Source: JAGLON01 sp041394985
GTDB taxonomy: Bacteria > Zixibacteria > MSB-5A5 > GN15 > JAAZOE01
NCBI GenBank assembly: GCA_041394985.1
Contig: JAWLBI010000001.1
Location: 3,224,001-3,288,000 of the forward strand
Direction: 5' to 3'
Length of the DNA: 64,000 nt
The notes beneath the pieces are model-generated. The model saw only the letters and a list, made by a program, of their open reading frames with translations. It was not told the DNA's origin and ran no database searches. Each line of letters begins with the position of its first letter. The stretch's first letter is position 1. A program made the translations under genes and the position numbers. Below, piece after piece: positions 9,539 through 19,227 of this stretch.

Positions 9539-10025
9539 CACATTTTTCTCAGTATTTCCTATCCTATAGTGAAATAACATCTTAACAGATACTTAGCACG
9601 CGGGAAGACATCACGTCCCATAGACTTTGAGGAATGGAAATGAAGCTGGAATCCAAGTTTTGGCACGCTTTTCTGATGGAGCTCACACGAGGGGAGTTGA
9701 GGTCGAGAATTCGTTAGTTGTGCGGCACGGTTCCGATCACGGGCCATTACCACTAACTCCATATATCACAAGGCGATACCGAAATTTCCGTTATCCCCGT
9801 CTGTTAAGAAGCGGCTAATATACGACGCCCCAATTCCTTTGGCAAGTGAAATAACGAGGCATGGCACAAAATTTTGCGATTTTTTATACTCAAACCACAA
9901 TATGCTGTGGGTAAACTCTAATGTAGGTCAAGATCCTTGCCGGAGGCAATGACAACCGAGTGGCCCATCCGATGTCCGTCTTCTGAAGAGGGTGGGGTCT
10001 CGCCAGTTTTTAATTTCATTATATA
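9539..10025. other. Intergenic stretch without recognisable gene
   Basis: Roughly 490 bases between the purL promoter region and the next gene end. Short open frames exist on both strands, but none has a ribosome-binding site or recognisable content. I see no tRNA-like cloverleaf. The last 100 bases are richer in G and C and could hold a degraded repeat. Confidence 0.4.
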
Positions 10026-10871
10026 CTACTTTCTTTCAGGTCGTTTGCGCAAATCATCTAACCAGTATTTGGCACGATCTGCCTTAGCACTATTGGAATT
10101 CTGATCAATTATACTCTGCAAGTAAGTTTCACCTGATGCGCGGTCGCCTAACATAACCGATGTTGCAACAATGCTTTCGAGACAAATGTCCAGGAGTTTG
10201 CCGGTAATACCAGCTTCTATATACTCTTTTGATTTATCTTGTACCGTCTGTCTGTCCATTATGATTGACCTAAAAAACGCATCCCTCAATGCATACGGTG
10301 CATAAACAGACTCGGGATATTTATCAACAATTTCCAAAAATAGATCATATGCCTTTTGTTTATTTACTGATGCATCACCACCAGCGAATACCAAATCCTT
10401 TGCATCTCGGAACTTTATCCATGCAAGACTATCATCTCCTCGTGGATATGATACCTCTATATTAATTGTATTAGATTTATATATGTCCATAAAATTAAGG
10501 TAGCACGAATAAGTTTCAGGTTCTTTAATTTGATAGTACGACGTTATTGAATTACAATTATCGAACTCCTGTTTAACCAGTAGCGAACATTTGCCGAGGC
10601 TATATGATGATAAAACACAATAATATCTGCGTGATTTTGAGTCTTCTATATGCATCATTTGTATTAAATCATCAAAATCTCCAATAAAATAAAATGTGGT
10701 GTCATCTAGGTTCTTTATTTTGTAGCATATCTCAATCGGCAATAATGGATAAAATATAGTATCAGTACATTTGATGCTGATCAATAGAGAAGGATATTCA
10801 AATGCATCTTCAGAACATTCACAATAGCCATATATAGCTACAATGCATAGAAAAAGGCTGACTATTTTCAT
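10026..10871 (-). CDS. Putative exported protein with C-terminal TPR-like helices, function unknown
   Basis: About 281 residues. ATG 10871 is chosen because GGAGG lies 9 bases upstream and because the protein then starts with a compact signal peptide (MKIVSLFLCIVAIYGYCECS); the open frame begins at an unsupported TTG 18 bases earlier. Residues about 25-150 are predicted beta-rich (PLLPIEICYKIKN, YPRGDD) with no family I recognise. Residues about 165-270 look like helical TPR-type units (AYDLFLEIVDKYPESVYAPYAL, ASGETYLQSIIDQNSNSAKA). A hydrophobic run followed by Cys could mean a lipoprotein, but no canonical lipobox is present. It stands alone, is A/T-rich relative to purL, and is divergent from the efflux operon. 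Confidence 0.65.
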   Translation of the reverse strand: MKIVSLFLCIVAIYGYCECSEDAFEYPSLLISIKCTDTIFYPLLPIEICYKIKNLDDTTFYFIGDFDDLIQMMHIEDSKSRRYYCVLSSYSLGKCSLLVKQEFDNCNSITSYYQIKEPETYSCYLNFMDIYKSNTINIEVSYPRGDDSLAWIKFRDAKDLVFAGGDASVNKQKAYDLFLEIVDKYPESVYAPYALRDAFFRSIIMDRQTVQDKSKEYIEAGITGKLLDICLESIVATSVMLGDRASGETYLQSIIDQNSNSAKADRAKYWLDDLRKRPERK

Positions 10872-11029
10872 AATTCTTATCCTCCCCAACTTGGAATTTT
10901 TTTATTTTTTGCATGAGTACTCCACCCGTCGCTTAAGGCCGCAGGATTATCATTCTTATTATAATTTATAATTTCACCAAGCGCTTACATATGATAATTA
11001 TATTTCCGGGAATAAGCAATGACTTCCAT

Positions 11030-11050
11030 CCCGACCCTGAAAGGGTCGGG
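11030..11050. repeat. GC-rich perfect hairpin in intergenic region
   Basis: CCCGACCCT (11030-11038), a 3-base loop, and AGGGTCGGG (11042-11050) form a 9-bp perfect stem, followed by GGCTACC-like sequence. There is no T-tract, so it is not an obvious intrinsic terminator. The rest of 10872-11349 shows nothing I can name. Similar palindromes occur at 14789 and 20043. Confidence 0.6.
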
Positions 11051-11349
11051 CTACCGGATTGATAGAGGTGCAAGGCAGGAGCGCATGGCTATTGCCCTAC
11101 TCATTTTTAACCAAAATTAACTTATCGTCATTCAACCATATCCCAACTTGATATCATTGCCTCCAACCTGTTACAATTCTCACTGTTACAATTAATCAAT
11201 AAACTCCGCCCTTCCCTCTTTTACCTCTATTCCTGCCCTGTTCCCGCCCAATCTGCTCAATTGTGCAATTATTGGCTTAGTCTTTTCCTACGCCCCCGCT
11301 GTCAACACCTGTGAATCGAACATGGATGCCAAAGGAAAGCGAGGATGGC

Positions 11350-12618
11350 ATGAAAAAGAAACTACTGTATCTGGCACTCATCCTGATCATCGTGATCGGA
11401 GCCGGCGGAAAACTGCTCGGCTCGTTCTTCAGCTCTTCTCAAACCGAATTCGAATTCACCGACGTCAAACGGGGAACACTCGAATCCATCATCTCCAGCA
11501 GCGGCACCCTGACGCCTGTCACGACCGTCGACGTCGGTACCCAGGTATCCGGCACAATAGACAAAGTTTATATCGACTATAATGACGTCGTCAAGGAAGG
11601 CCAATTGCTGGCGATTCTCGACACGACAATGCTCAAGGCATCCGTTCTCGATGCCGAGGCCGGTCTCGAGCGGGCCGAGGCGCAATTCGAGGAGGCCGAA
11701 ACGGAATATAACCGCGCAGTCTCCCTCTATAACAGGAAATTGATTGCTGAGTCCGACTATAATGTGACGAAGTCCTCTTATAAGTCCGCCAAAGCCGATG
11801 TCAAATCCGCCGAGGCTGGCTTGACGAGAGCGAAACAGAATCTCGATTATGCCTATATCACCTCACCCATCAATGGTATCGTCATCGGTAAGGACATTGA
11901 GGAAGGCCAAACCGTCGCTGCAAGTCTCGCCGCGCCGACCATGTTCACTATCGCGCAGGATCTGTCGGATATGGAAATCCTGGTCGATGTCGACGAAAGC
12001 GATATCGGCAGCATCAAACTCGGTCAACTGGCGCGCTTCGAGGTACAGGCGTACGATAACAAAGTCTTCACAGGAACGGTTAAACAAATTCGCCTGCAGC
12101 CGACGATGACTTCGAATGTCGTCAATTATACGGTCGTCGTCGCGGCAACAAACGAAGATGACCTGCTTCTCCCCGGAATGACGGCAACAGTCGATTTCGT
12201 CATCGAACAGCACAAGGATATTCTGTATGTGTCAAAGACTGCTTTGCGCTTCACGCCAACCGAGGATATGCTGAAGCAACTCCAGCAGACCATGCAAAAC
12301 GATTTCGCCAACATAACTGAAGACGAGCGCGCCGCCATGAACGAACAGCGCAAAAACACTCCGGCCCCGGGCGCACCACCTGAGAACGCCGGAATGCTCT
12401 GGTATAAGGATGCCAGCGGCACTGTGCAGGCTCAGCCGGTACTGACCGGATTCTCCGACAGTAAATATATCGAGATCGAACAGGCCGGAAACATCGCGGA
12501 AGGTACGATGGTCATCAGCGGTATCGATGAATCGGGCGGCACGACAACAGAAGAAGAGCGAGGCGGTTTATTCGGCGGTCCGGGGGGCGGCGGTCCACCT
12601 CCACCCGGAGGCTTTTGA
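11350..12618 (+). CDS. Periplasmic adaptor subunit of a MacAB-type efflux pump (HlyD/RND-MFP family)
   Basis: About 422 residues. An N-terminal membrane anchor (MKKKLLYLALILIIVIGAGG) is followed by a lipoyl-like half-motif (VDVGTQVSGTIDKVYIDYND), a long alpha-hairpin rich in Glu/Ala (about residues 85-160), the second lipoyl half (YITSPINGIVIGKDIEEGQ) and a beta-barrel region (DVDESDIGSIKLGQ). This is the MacA-like membrane fusion protein that links an inner-membrane ABC exporter to an outer-membrane channel. The C-terminus ends in an unusual Gly/Pro-rich tail (GGPGGGGPPPPGGF). ATG 11350 has GAGG five bases upstream; an in-frame GTG at 11311 has no ribosome site. First gene of a three-gene operon; no TolC-like gene is nearby. 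Confidence 0.9.
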   Translation: MKKKLLYLALILIIVIGAGGKLLGSFFSSSQTEFEFTDVKRGTLESIISSSGTLTPVTTVDVGTQVSGTIDKVYIDYNDVVKEGQLLAILDTTMLKASVLDAEAGLERAEAQFEEAETEYNRAVSLYNRKLIAESDYNVTKSSYKSAKADVKSAEAGLTRAKQNLDYAYITSPINGIVIGKDIEEGQTVAASLAAPTMFTIAQDLSDMEILVDVDESDIGSIKLGQLARFEVQAYDNKVFTGTVKQIRLQPTMTSNVVNYTVVVAATNEDDLLLPGMTATVDFVIEQHKDILYVSKTALRFTPTEDMLKQLQQTMQNDFANITEDERAAMNEQRKNTPAPGAPPENAGMLWYKDASGTVQAQPVLTGFSDSKYIEIEQAGNIAEGTMVISGIDESGGTTTEEERGGLFGGPGGGGPPPPGGF

Positions 12619-12661
12619 GAAGATTGGTCATGTGACGAACTCCGAACGAAGGGACTGGACA

Positions 12662-13462
12662 ATGAGCAGCATCATAGAAACCAAACAGCTCTGCAAGACA
12701 TACAAAATGGGCGATGTGTTAATCCCCGCTGTCAAGGATGTCAACCTGATCGTCAATGCCGGTGAAATCCTGGCCATCATGGGCTCATCCGGCTCGGGCA
12801 AGTCCTCCCTGATGAACCTGCTGGGATGCCTCGACCAACCAACCACGGGCGAATACTTTCTCGACGGCATTTCAGTCGGCAAAATGAATCGGAATGAGCG
12901 GGCCGCAATTCGGAATCACAAAATCGGATTTGTCTTCCAGGGATTCAATCTGCTCGCCCGCACCTCGGCGCTGGAAAACGCAATGCTGCCGCTCATCTAT
13001 GACCGCTCGGCAAAAGTCAACGATCCCGAACAAGCCGCTCGGGAGGCGCTCCAGCGCGTCGGATTGGGCGACCGTATGGATCACCATCCGCATCAGTTAT
13101 CCGGCGGACAGCAACAGCGAGTGGCAATAGCCAGAGCGCTTGTTAATAAACCCTCGATTATTCTGGCCGACGAACCGACCGGTAATCTGGACACGCTGAC
13201 TTCGCTGGAAATCATGGCGCTGTTCCAGGATTTGAACAAGCAGGGCATTACTGCTATTCTCGTGACACATGAGCCGGATATCGCGAGATATGCCACACGT
13301 ATCGTTCTGATGCGCGACGGTTGCGTCGTCAATGATGTGCCGGTGTACAGTCGTCGGATGGCGGCTAATGATGTAGCCGAGTACATGGCCAATAAGAAAC
13401 CGGATTCGCACGAGGATGCAATCCTCATGTCCGTGTTCGCCAACGCAGGAGCACAACAATGA
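12662..13462 (+). CDS. MacB-type ABC transporter ATP-binding protein
   Basis: About 266 residues with all ABC ATPase signatures: Walker A GSSGSGKSS (about 41-49), Q-loop FVFQGFNLL, signature LSGGQQQRVAIARA (about 145-158), Walker B IILADEPTGNLD and the H-loop Val-Thr-His. The order and sequence match the LolD/MacB lipoprotein-release and macrolide-export group. ATG 12662 is preceded by AAGGGA at about 9 bases and gives the family start; the frame extends to 12527 inside the adaptor gene but that part is unrelated. A tail of about 35 residues follows the usual end of the domain. Its stop overlaps the permease start by 4 bases (ATGA), showing translational coupling. Confidence 0.94.
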   Translation: MSSIIETKQLCKTYKMGDVLIPAVKDVNLIVNAGEILAIMGSSGSGKSSLMNLLGCLDQPTTGEYFLDGISVGKMNRNERAAIRNHKIGFVFQGFNLLARTSALENAMLPLIYDRSAKVNDPEQAAREALQRVGLGDRMDHHPHQLSGGQQQRVAIARALVNKPSIILADEPTGNLDTLTSLEIMALFQDLNKQGITAILVTHEPDIARYATRIVLMRDGCVVNDVPVYSRRMAANDVAEYMANKKPDSHEDAILMSVFANAGAQQ

Positions 13463-14679
13463 AACAGTTCAAAAATATTATAAAATCTGCGATTCGCAGT
13501 ATCGTGCGCAACAGGATGCGCTCACTGCTGACATCGCTTGGAATCATCATCGGCGTCTGCGCCGTCATCGTTATGTCTGCATTTACACAGGGCGCTCAGT
13601 ATCAGATCAAGGAACAGATCAATTCTCTGGGCACGAACATGCTCATGATTATGCCCGGTTCCAGCTTCTCCGGCGGCATCCATCAAGGCAGCGGGAGTTT
13701 TAACCGCTTTACGCTCGATGATGTCGACGACATCCGGGATGAGGCGACATACCTGAGCACCATATCCCCAATCGTCCGCTCACAGGGACAGGTGGTTGGT
13801 AATGGCAATAACTGGAGCACCGAAATAACCGGCGTGACGACCGATTACTTCGAAATCAAGGATTGGGGCGTCCAATACGGCGAAACATTTACTGATAAGG
13901 ACGTCAGCGCCAAGCGTAAAGTCGCACTGCTCGGCAAAACCGTCGCCGATGAGCTCTTCCCCGATCAGGACCCGACCGGCGAGAAAATTCGCATCGGCAA
14001 TATCCCATTCACCGTCATCGGTGTACTGGAAGAGAAAGGTCAGACCGGCATGGGGCGTGACCAGGACGATATCATCCTCGCCCCCGCCACGACAGTGCTC
14101 TATCGCCTAAAAGGCGGCCGCTACATCGATATGATCAACGCCAGCGCAACGACGGAAAATGACATGGACAAGGCCGAAGAGGAAATCCGCACCGTCCTCC
14201 GCCAGTCACACCGACTGGCCGAGGGCGAGGCGGACGATTTCACGATTCGCAGCCAGACGGAAATCGTCGAAACGGTCGAGAATGCGACCAATACGCTGAC
14301 GCTGCTGCTCGGCGCAATTGCGTCGGTCTCGCTGGTCGTCGGCGGTATCGGCATCATGAATATTATGCTCGTGTCGGTAACCGAGCGGACTCGTGAGATC
14401 GGTATCCGTTTATCGGTCGGCGCTCGCAGCGGCGATGTGCTGTCGCAGTTCTTGTTCGAAGCGATCGTACTGAGTCTCTCCGGCGGCAGTATTGGAATTT
14501 TGCTGGCTGCAGCAATGTCGGCGGGGATAAATCAATTCACCAGCTATACATCCGTCATTCAGCCATACATCGTGGCAATCGCTTTTGCATTCTCGGGTGT
14601 GGTCGGTATTTTCTTCGGCTACTATCCGGCGCGCAAGGCGGCGGCTCTTAATCCTATAGATGCCCTGCGCTTCGAGTAG
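13459..14679 (+). CDS. MacB-type ABC transporter permease
   Basis: About 406 residues. One N-terminal membrane segment (RMRSLLTSLGIIIGVCAVIV), a periplasmic MacB_PCD domain of about 230 residues, then three C-terminal segments (FtsX domain) with GGIGIMNIMLVSVTERTREIG, the cytoplasmic coupling motif of MacB permeases. It ends with YYPARKAAALNPIDALRFE, the usual family terminus. It couples the ATPase 12662-13462 to the adaptor 11350-12618 to make a tripartite exporter; the substrate cannot be inferred. A strong terminator follows 51 bases after the stop. Confidence 0.94.
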   Translation: MKQFKNIIKSAIRSIVRNRMRSLLTSLGIIIGVCAVIVMSAFTQGAQYQIKEQINSLGTNMLMIMPGSSFSGGIHQGSGSFNRFTLDDVDDIRDEATYLSTISPIVRSQGQVVGNGNNWSTEITGVTTDYFEIKDWGVQYGETFTDKDVSAKRKVALLGKTVADELFPDQDPTGEKIRIGNIPFTVIGVLEEKGQTGMGRDQDDIILAPATTVLYRLKGGRYIDMINASATTENDMDKAEEEIRTVLRQSHRLAEGEADDFTIRSQTEIVETVENATNTLTLLLGAIASVSLVVGGIGIMNIMLVSVTERTREIGIRLSVGARSGDVLSQFLFEAIVLSLSGGSIGILLAAAMSAGINQFTSYTSVIQPYIVAIAFAFSGVVGIFFGYYPARKAAALNPIDALRFE

Positions 14680-14730
14680 GCACGGGCAATAAATATGAAT
14701 CCGGCAGAAGCTTCTTCTGTCATAACCGCG

Positions 14731-14764
14731 CCCGGTAGGCGATAATGCCTGCCGGGTTTTTTAT
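14731..14764 (+). terminator. Intrinsic terminator of the efflux operon
   Basis: CCCGGTAGGC (14731-14740) pairs with GCCTGCCGGG (14745-14754) around a short loop, with one G-T pair, and is followed directly by TTTTTTATTATTT. A textbook Rho-independent terminator. Confidence 0.92.
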
Positions 14765-14788
14765 TATTTCGTAATGCATTTTGCGCAT

Positions 14789-14812
14789 GGCAGGTCCCAT
14801 TGGGGACCTGCC
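14789..14812. repeat. Palindromic element (10-bp stem)
   Basis: GGCAGGTCCC (14789-14798) pairs perfectly with GGGACCTGCC (14803-14812) around ATTG. It sits just past a real terminator and has no T-tract, so termination is not its obvious role. It is followed by CTACTG, comparable to the CTACC after the 11030 hairpin. Confidence 0.6.
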
Positions 14813-14957
14813 CTACTGTTCTGGAGTTATCGGCGTTGGATTCGCGGCCGCGGAATTCGGTATTCCCCCAATTCATTCCACTAGGCCACTTCGTAATGGA
14901 CCGCCATTATAGTCGGATTATTGCATTTTGAATTCCTTTCGGGGCCAATTAGGTGCT

Positions 14958-17900
14958 CTAATTTCTTGCTAGCACGAATGCCGCCCAGAAATAGGGATGG
15001 CTGTGGCCTCGCTCAGTCCGCAGATGATTAATCATTCCCATATCCGTCATACGAAGCGCCTCGTGTGGCGAAAATCCTTGCAGCCACATTCGATAAAAGT
15101 CAGTCATAAATACGGTCGTTTCGGCATCAGATATATTCCAGAGGCTCATTAATATATTCTGCGCCCCGGCGTGTCGCAAAGCCCGGCGTAGTCCGAATAC
15201 GCCTTCGCCTGTGACTGAACTACCGACACCCGACTCGCATGTCGACATTGTCACTAATTGTGTCATTGACAGGTCGATGCCGGAAATCTCATACGCGGTG
15301 ACGATGCCGTTTTCCCGGTCGCTGTCATCGAAGAAATCGATATTGCGTGCCAAGTTCGCCCCGGCGAGGATAATGCCCGATTTGAACATCGCATTATTGA
15401 CGATTGAGTTCGTGTCGCCTACTATATCGGAGCAATAATATCCATGTGTTGCAACATGCAAAACAGTCGGCGGGCTATACATCGATTTCAGGCGCGCTTC
15501 GCTTGCTTCTTTATGATAAAATTTCTGAACCGCATAGGTCCCCTGACGATTGAACAAATCAGCAATCAGTTCGGCTTCAGTAAGACTCCCTTCAAGCGGT
15601 GAAAAATCAGTGGCAAGACAGTTCTGTATGCCTCGCTGTGATCTGCGAGACATTTCATTTCCATCACTTGTCTGGAGTATTTTATAATCTGATATCGGGC
15701 GAATATTTGAAGCGTCCGCATTGAAATCCGGGCAGGCCAGAATAACGATAGATGAATTTGCATCAGCAACCGACTCGTCTCGGCGCAACAGGTCTCGCCC
15801 GCTGGTCACATAACTGATCGCATGTGATTCAATGGCATAATGATCGTTCTTATCAGTCAGGATCTCAAATGGAATCAGGTTGAGCGATCCCTCGGGAGAA
15901 ACTATGAGATGATTCATATCGGCGTATCGCGACTTAATGGGACGATACAAAATATCAGACAATTGGTCGAGTGATTCCTTCAAGGCATCCTCCAGCGCAG
16001 GGAAAAACTCCGGCGTCATACACTCGGCGGATTCATGAATTGATAGTTGTATATCTGCTATCATGCTGTCAATCTCACGGACTGTACCGATATCATCGAC
16101 AATGATTCGTCCTGAGCCATCAAGCAAGTAGCGTATCAGGCGCCGATTAGTTACTCCCGCGGTCGAAGCGTCTTGTCCCATGGGATCATATACGGCGAAT
16201 TCGCAGAGGACTTCCCCGGGCGTTAGTGATGCGGCAACCAAATCGACCAGGTTCTCGTCGATGACACGCTGTTCGGCAAATTCAGAACACGAATGACTGA
16301 CCAATGCCTCAAGTGAATCTCGCTGCAGTAAAAAATACTGGAGTGAATCCCGTGTTTCCTGTGCCTGTGAACCGCCGATGGAGCTAAGCGCCAGATTCGT
16401 GACGCGAGAGTTCAGTCGGCCAAGCTCATCCAGCGCCGCGGTCACCCGTTCATCCATCGAGCAGAAGGAATTTTTGCGCTCGACCATGACGGCATCGGCT
16501 ACCGCTCCTTTTCCCTCAAAAATCATACGAAGTGATACTCGCCGCAGTTCATCATCGCCTGACGCGACGGCGCTTGCCAGCAAAGCATTATTGAGAGGCG
16601 GATAGAGTTGTATCCAGCGAAGTTTCTGCTCTTCCGAGGAGCCGATAAAAGTATTATTCAGGAAGCGTCTGCGCAGTGTAATATATTTCGAAAAAACATC
16701 GGCGGCCGCACGCAATTCGCCTCGATTCGCAAGTAATTCGGCCAATTGAAGGTGAGTCGAACATACATCGGGATGTAAGGATACTTGTTCGCTCGTGTAT
16801 ACGGTAACGGCTTCCTGCAACTCCTGAATCGCGGAAACCGAGTCGGCCTGCAACACGTAGACGGTGGCTTTTTCTCGAAGCGTTTCCGCGATATACAATT
16901 GCGGAGGTTCGGGTGATTGTTGATAAATGATATACGCCGAATCCAACAGAGCATGCGATGATTGAAAATCTCCCAATTCCCCATAACAACGGGCCATACG
17001 GCGCAATGTCCCGGCGACTTCAATATGCCTCGCGCCGAGGTTTTCTGTTTGAATGCGATGGATATCCGAATACGTATCCAACGCCTCATGCCATTCACCG
17101 CGGGATTGATAAATCTCTGCCAATCGAATCATGGCCGTAGCATAGCTGGTATTACCGGCGCCATAGACATCCCGACAGGTGATCAGCGCCATTTTACAGA
17201 TTTCTAATGCCTTGTCGAACTGCCCTTGTTTTTCATAGATATACGATAAATCGTTTTGTGACTCAGCCGTCCAAATGTGTTCTTCGCCGTACTGCTTGAT
17301 CTGTGTCTCGATAATGCGAACATACAGCTTTTCAGCCTCCTGCCATCTTCCCTGCATGGCATAGAGATAGACCAGACGCATAAGCGGGTCAACGACATAG
17401 CTATTATAGTCCCAGTACCAGAACGTACTGTCGATCATTTCGACCGATTCCTTGAACAAACGCTCGGCCTTTTTGAAATATCCGAGCTTCTCTTCAATTA
17501 ATCCGAGGTAATATTTGCAATCCGCCAGATTATGACTGACGGGACCTTCGGCCTTAATAAAGTAATCACTGGCTTCATCAAGGAGTATGTGAGCCCGTTC
17601 AAAATCTCCCGAATTAATGAGTATAGAAGCCAACTTCGATCGGCACAGTCCGTGATAATAATGATCCGGCGGCAAAATTGTTTCGATTTGATCAATCAGT
17701 GAAGTATACTGGTCGCGAGCCAGTTTTGTCTTGCCTATACTGTTGTTAACTCCGGCCATGTTATATTTCAGCCTGATTGCGGTGAAACTTGTATCCCCGC
17801 GGCGCGCAACCTGCAAATCATACGCCCTTTGATAATAAAAAAGAGCATCCTCCAGAGCCGACAAATGTCCGCAAACTAGAGCGATTTCCCAATAAACCGT

Positions 17901-18482
17901 AATGATAGTGGAATCCGGACGCGGATCGATTTTTCTCAATACGTCCAGTAATTTCAGTAATTCATCGCGCCCTTCTTCAAACCTGCCGCAGTTCTTAATA
18001 TGGCGAGCATAAAATCGCCATGTAGAAAGAAAGAGAGGATCCTTCTCGCCAAGAAGCACTTTGTGCGTCCTCATTGCCGCCTTATAAAGCGGGTCGGCTT
18101 TATCCCGCTGCCCTCTTTCATTGCACAATTGGGCCAGTAGGAACTGACTTTCCGCGATATCAAGATGGGGATCGGCAAAGATAGACTGCCGAAGTACCAG
18201 GGATTGTTGCAGAATAGTATCGGCCCGATCATACGCTTTTGCGGCATACAACACTCTTCCATAGGTATAAATAATTCGTGCCCGAAGACTGTCGCCTACG
18301 GATACATCATCATGGTACGACTTGTACAGATTATCTGCGAGAGCAATAGCCGAATCGGTTTGTTCCGCCTTGAGAAGTGAGTCTATTAATTGAATAGAAA
18401 TTTCCGGAGAATCTGCCATGGCTACAGCCCCGGTGAATTCCCAAAGAAAAACAATCATGAAGATGTGGCAAATAAAGCGCAT
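14958..18482 (-). CDS. Exported TPR-CHAT caspase-like protease (module copy 1)
   Basis: About 1174 residues. An N-terminal signal peptide (MRFICHIFMIVFLWEFTGAV, ending near AMADS) indicates export. Residues about 35-640 are a long array of TPR helices, with repeated A..Y..AL phrasing and partners such as GRFEEGRDELLKLLDV. The C-terminal 300 residues are a CHAT domain: LIVSPEGSLNLIPFEIL, then the catalytic His1013 in HVATHG and Cys1082 in MSTCESG, followed by GEGVFGLRRALRHAGAQN and MSLWNISD. This is the caspase/separase-type dyad and looks intact. ATG 18482 is preferred over a TTG two codons earlier. Third gene after its ECF sigma factor and anti-sigma factor, 36 bases past the latter. TPR-CHAT proteins act as ligand- or partner-gated proteases; the substrate is unknown, with the adjacent anti-sigma factor the natural candidate. 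Confidence 0.9.
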   Translation of the reverse strand: MRFICHIFMIVFLWEFTGAVAMADSPEISIQLIDSLLKAEQTDSAIALADNLYKSYHDDVSVGDSLRARIIYTYGRVLYAAKAYDRADTILQQSLVLRQSIFADPHLDIAESQFLLAQLCNERGQRDKADPLYKAAMRTHKVLLGEKDPLFLSTWRFYARHIKNCGRFEEGRDELLKLLDVLRKIDPRPDSTIITVYWEIALVCGHLSALEDALFYYQRAYDLQVARRGDTSFTAIRLKYNMAGVNNSIGKTKLARDQYTSLIDQIETILPPDHYYHGLCRSKLASILINSGDFERAHILLDEASDYFIKAEGPVSHNLADCKYYLGLIEEKLGYFKKAERLFKESVEMIDSTFWYWDYNSYVVDPLMRLVYLYAMQGRWQEAEKLYVRIIETQIKQYGEEHIWTAESQNDLSYIYEKQGQFDKALEICKMALITCRDVYGAGNTSYATAMIRLAEIYQSRGEWHEALDTYSDIHRIQTENLGARHIEVAGTLRRMARCYGELGDFQSSHALLDSAYIIYQQSPEPPQLYIAETLREKATVYVLQADSVSAIQELQEAVTVYTSEQVSLHPDVCSTHLQLAELLANRGELRAAADVFSKYITLRRRFLNNTFIGSSEEQKLRWIQLYPPLNNALLASAVASGDDELRRVSLRMIFEGKGAVADAVMVERKNSFCSMDERVTAALDELGRLNSRVTNLALSSIGGSQAQETRDSLQYFLLQRDSLEALVSHSCSEFAEQRVIDENLVDLVAASLTPGEVLCEFAVYDPMGQDASTAGVTNRRLIRYLLDGSGRIIVDDIGTVREIDSMIADIQLSIHESAECMTPEFFPALEDALKESLDQLSDILYRPIKSRYADMNHLIVSPEGSLNLIPFEILTDKNDHYAIESHAISYVTSGRDLLRRDESVADANSSIVILACPDFNADASNIRPISDYKILQTSDGNEMSRRSQRGIQNCLATDFSPLEGSLTEAELIADLFNRQGTYAVQKFYHKEASEARLKSMYSPPTVLHVATHGYYCSDIVGDTNSIVNNAMFKSGIILAGANLARNIDFFDDSDRENGIVTAYEISGIDLSMTQLVTMSTCESGVGSSVTGEGVFGLRRALRHAGAQNILMSLWNISDAETTVFMTDFYRMWLQGFSPHEALRMTDMGMINHLRTERGHSHPYFWAAFVLARN

Positions 18483-18518
18483 ATGCAAATATAAGTCGGT
18501 TTATGTATGTACAAACCC

Positions 18519-19226
18519 TTAGTTGGTAATGAAAAAATCGAATTCGAGTAAAATGTCGGAAACCGATGTCGTCGGATCGTACAGTTTCAGGGTAAACTTA
18601 CCGGGTGACATGACGGATCGAGGGACGAGATAATAGCCGGTTTTGTTTTTATCGAACCGGAAACCATCTTCCGTCAATATCGTTTCACCCGATTCATTTT
18701 CAATCGCAACACGGTACGGTTTCCCCTTGTCGGCTTTCGTGTACAGGAATCGGACCAGGCAACGGCGAGTATCGGATAATGAAAACCCCTGCTCCGAGCC
18801 GTCTCGAATTCCCGCAAACGTAACGATTTGAACCTGACCGACATTATCTATAGTAACAGGAGACTCCTTAGTCTCTCTGCCGTCCGTCGGCCATAATAAT
18901 ATCCCCAATAGCAACAAAACCAGAAAATACGAAATAGCCGGGCGAAATACGAGCGGCGTATCCGGCCAAATATATTGCACTATCGACCCGGATCGGCGGC
19001 CCGAATCCAGGGCATTTCCGGAAATAACTTTCAGATTACCTCTCGTTTCGGTATCAAGCCTGAGGATTTCATTATACGGCTGGAGTTCTTTCAATGCCGA
19101 CAGGCAGGCATCGCACTCAAGCACATGTTGTTCGAATTTCTCGGCATCACTCTCAGTCAGCGCACCTATTTCATAGGCCGGAAGCATGGCTCCCAGGGCG
19201 GGATTTGTACAGTGAGGGCTTTTAAT
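18519..19226 (-). CDS. Zinc-finger anti-sigma factor, membrane-anchored (copy 1), likely ATT start
   Basis: About 235 residues when started at ATT 19226. The N-terminal zf-HC2 domain has the ZAS signature His-x3-Cys-x2-Cys (HVLECDAC), and its first Cys lies in HCTNPALG upstream of the first ATG (19187). That upstream part aligns with CTNKEIGQ of the sister protein at 24.3 kb. No ATG, GTG or TTG exists between an in-frame stop and this Cys; the only reasonable start is ATT 19224-19226, with GGAAGG about 7 bases ahead, one base past the sigma stop. A membrane helix (PAISYFLVLLLLGILL, about 95-112) separates the cytoplasmic zinc domain from an exterior beta-rich domain of about 115 residues. It should hold the sigma factor 19228-19767 inactive until released. 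Confidence 0.85.
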   Translation of the reverse strand: MKSPHCTNPALGAMLPAYEIGALTESDAEKFEQHVLECDACLSALKELQPYNEILRLDTETRGNLKVISGNALDSGRRSGSIVQYIWPDTPLVFRPAISYFLVLLLLGILLWPTDGRETKESPVTIDNVGQVQIVTFAGIRDGSEQGFSLSDTRRCLVRFLYTKADKGKPYRVAIENESGETILTEDGFRFDKNKTGYYLVPRSVMSPGKFTLKLYDPTTSVSDILLEFDFFITN

Positions 19227-19227
19227 G

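Noticed and set aside
9559..9762. 67-codon minus-strand frame before purL
   Set aside because: No ribosome site, no recognisable family, and only marginal length for random sequence.
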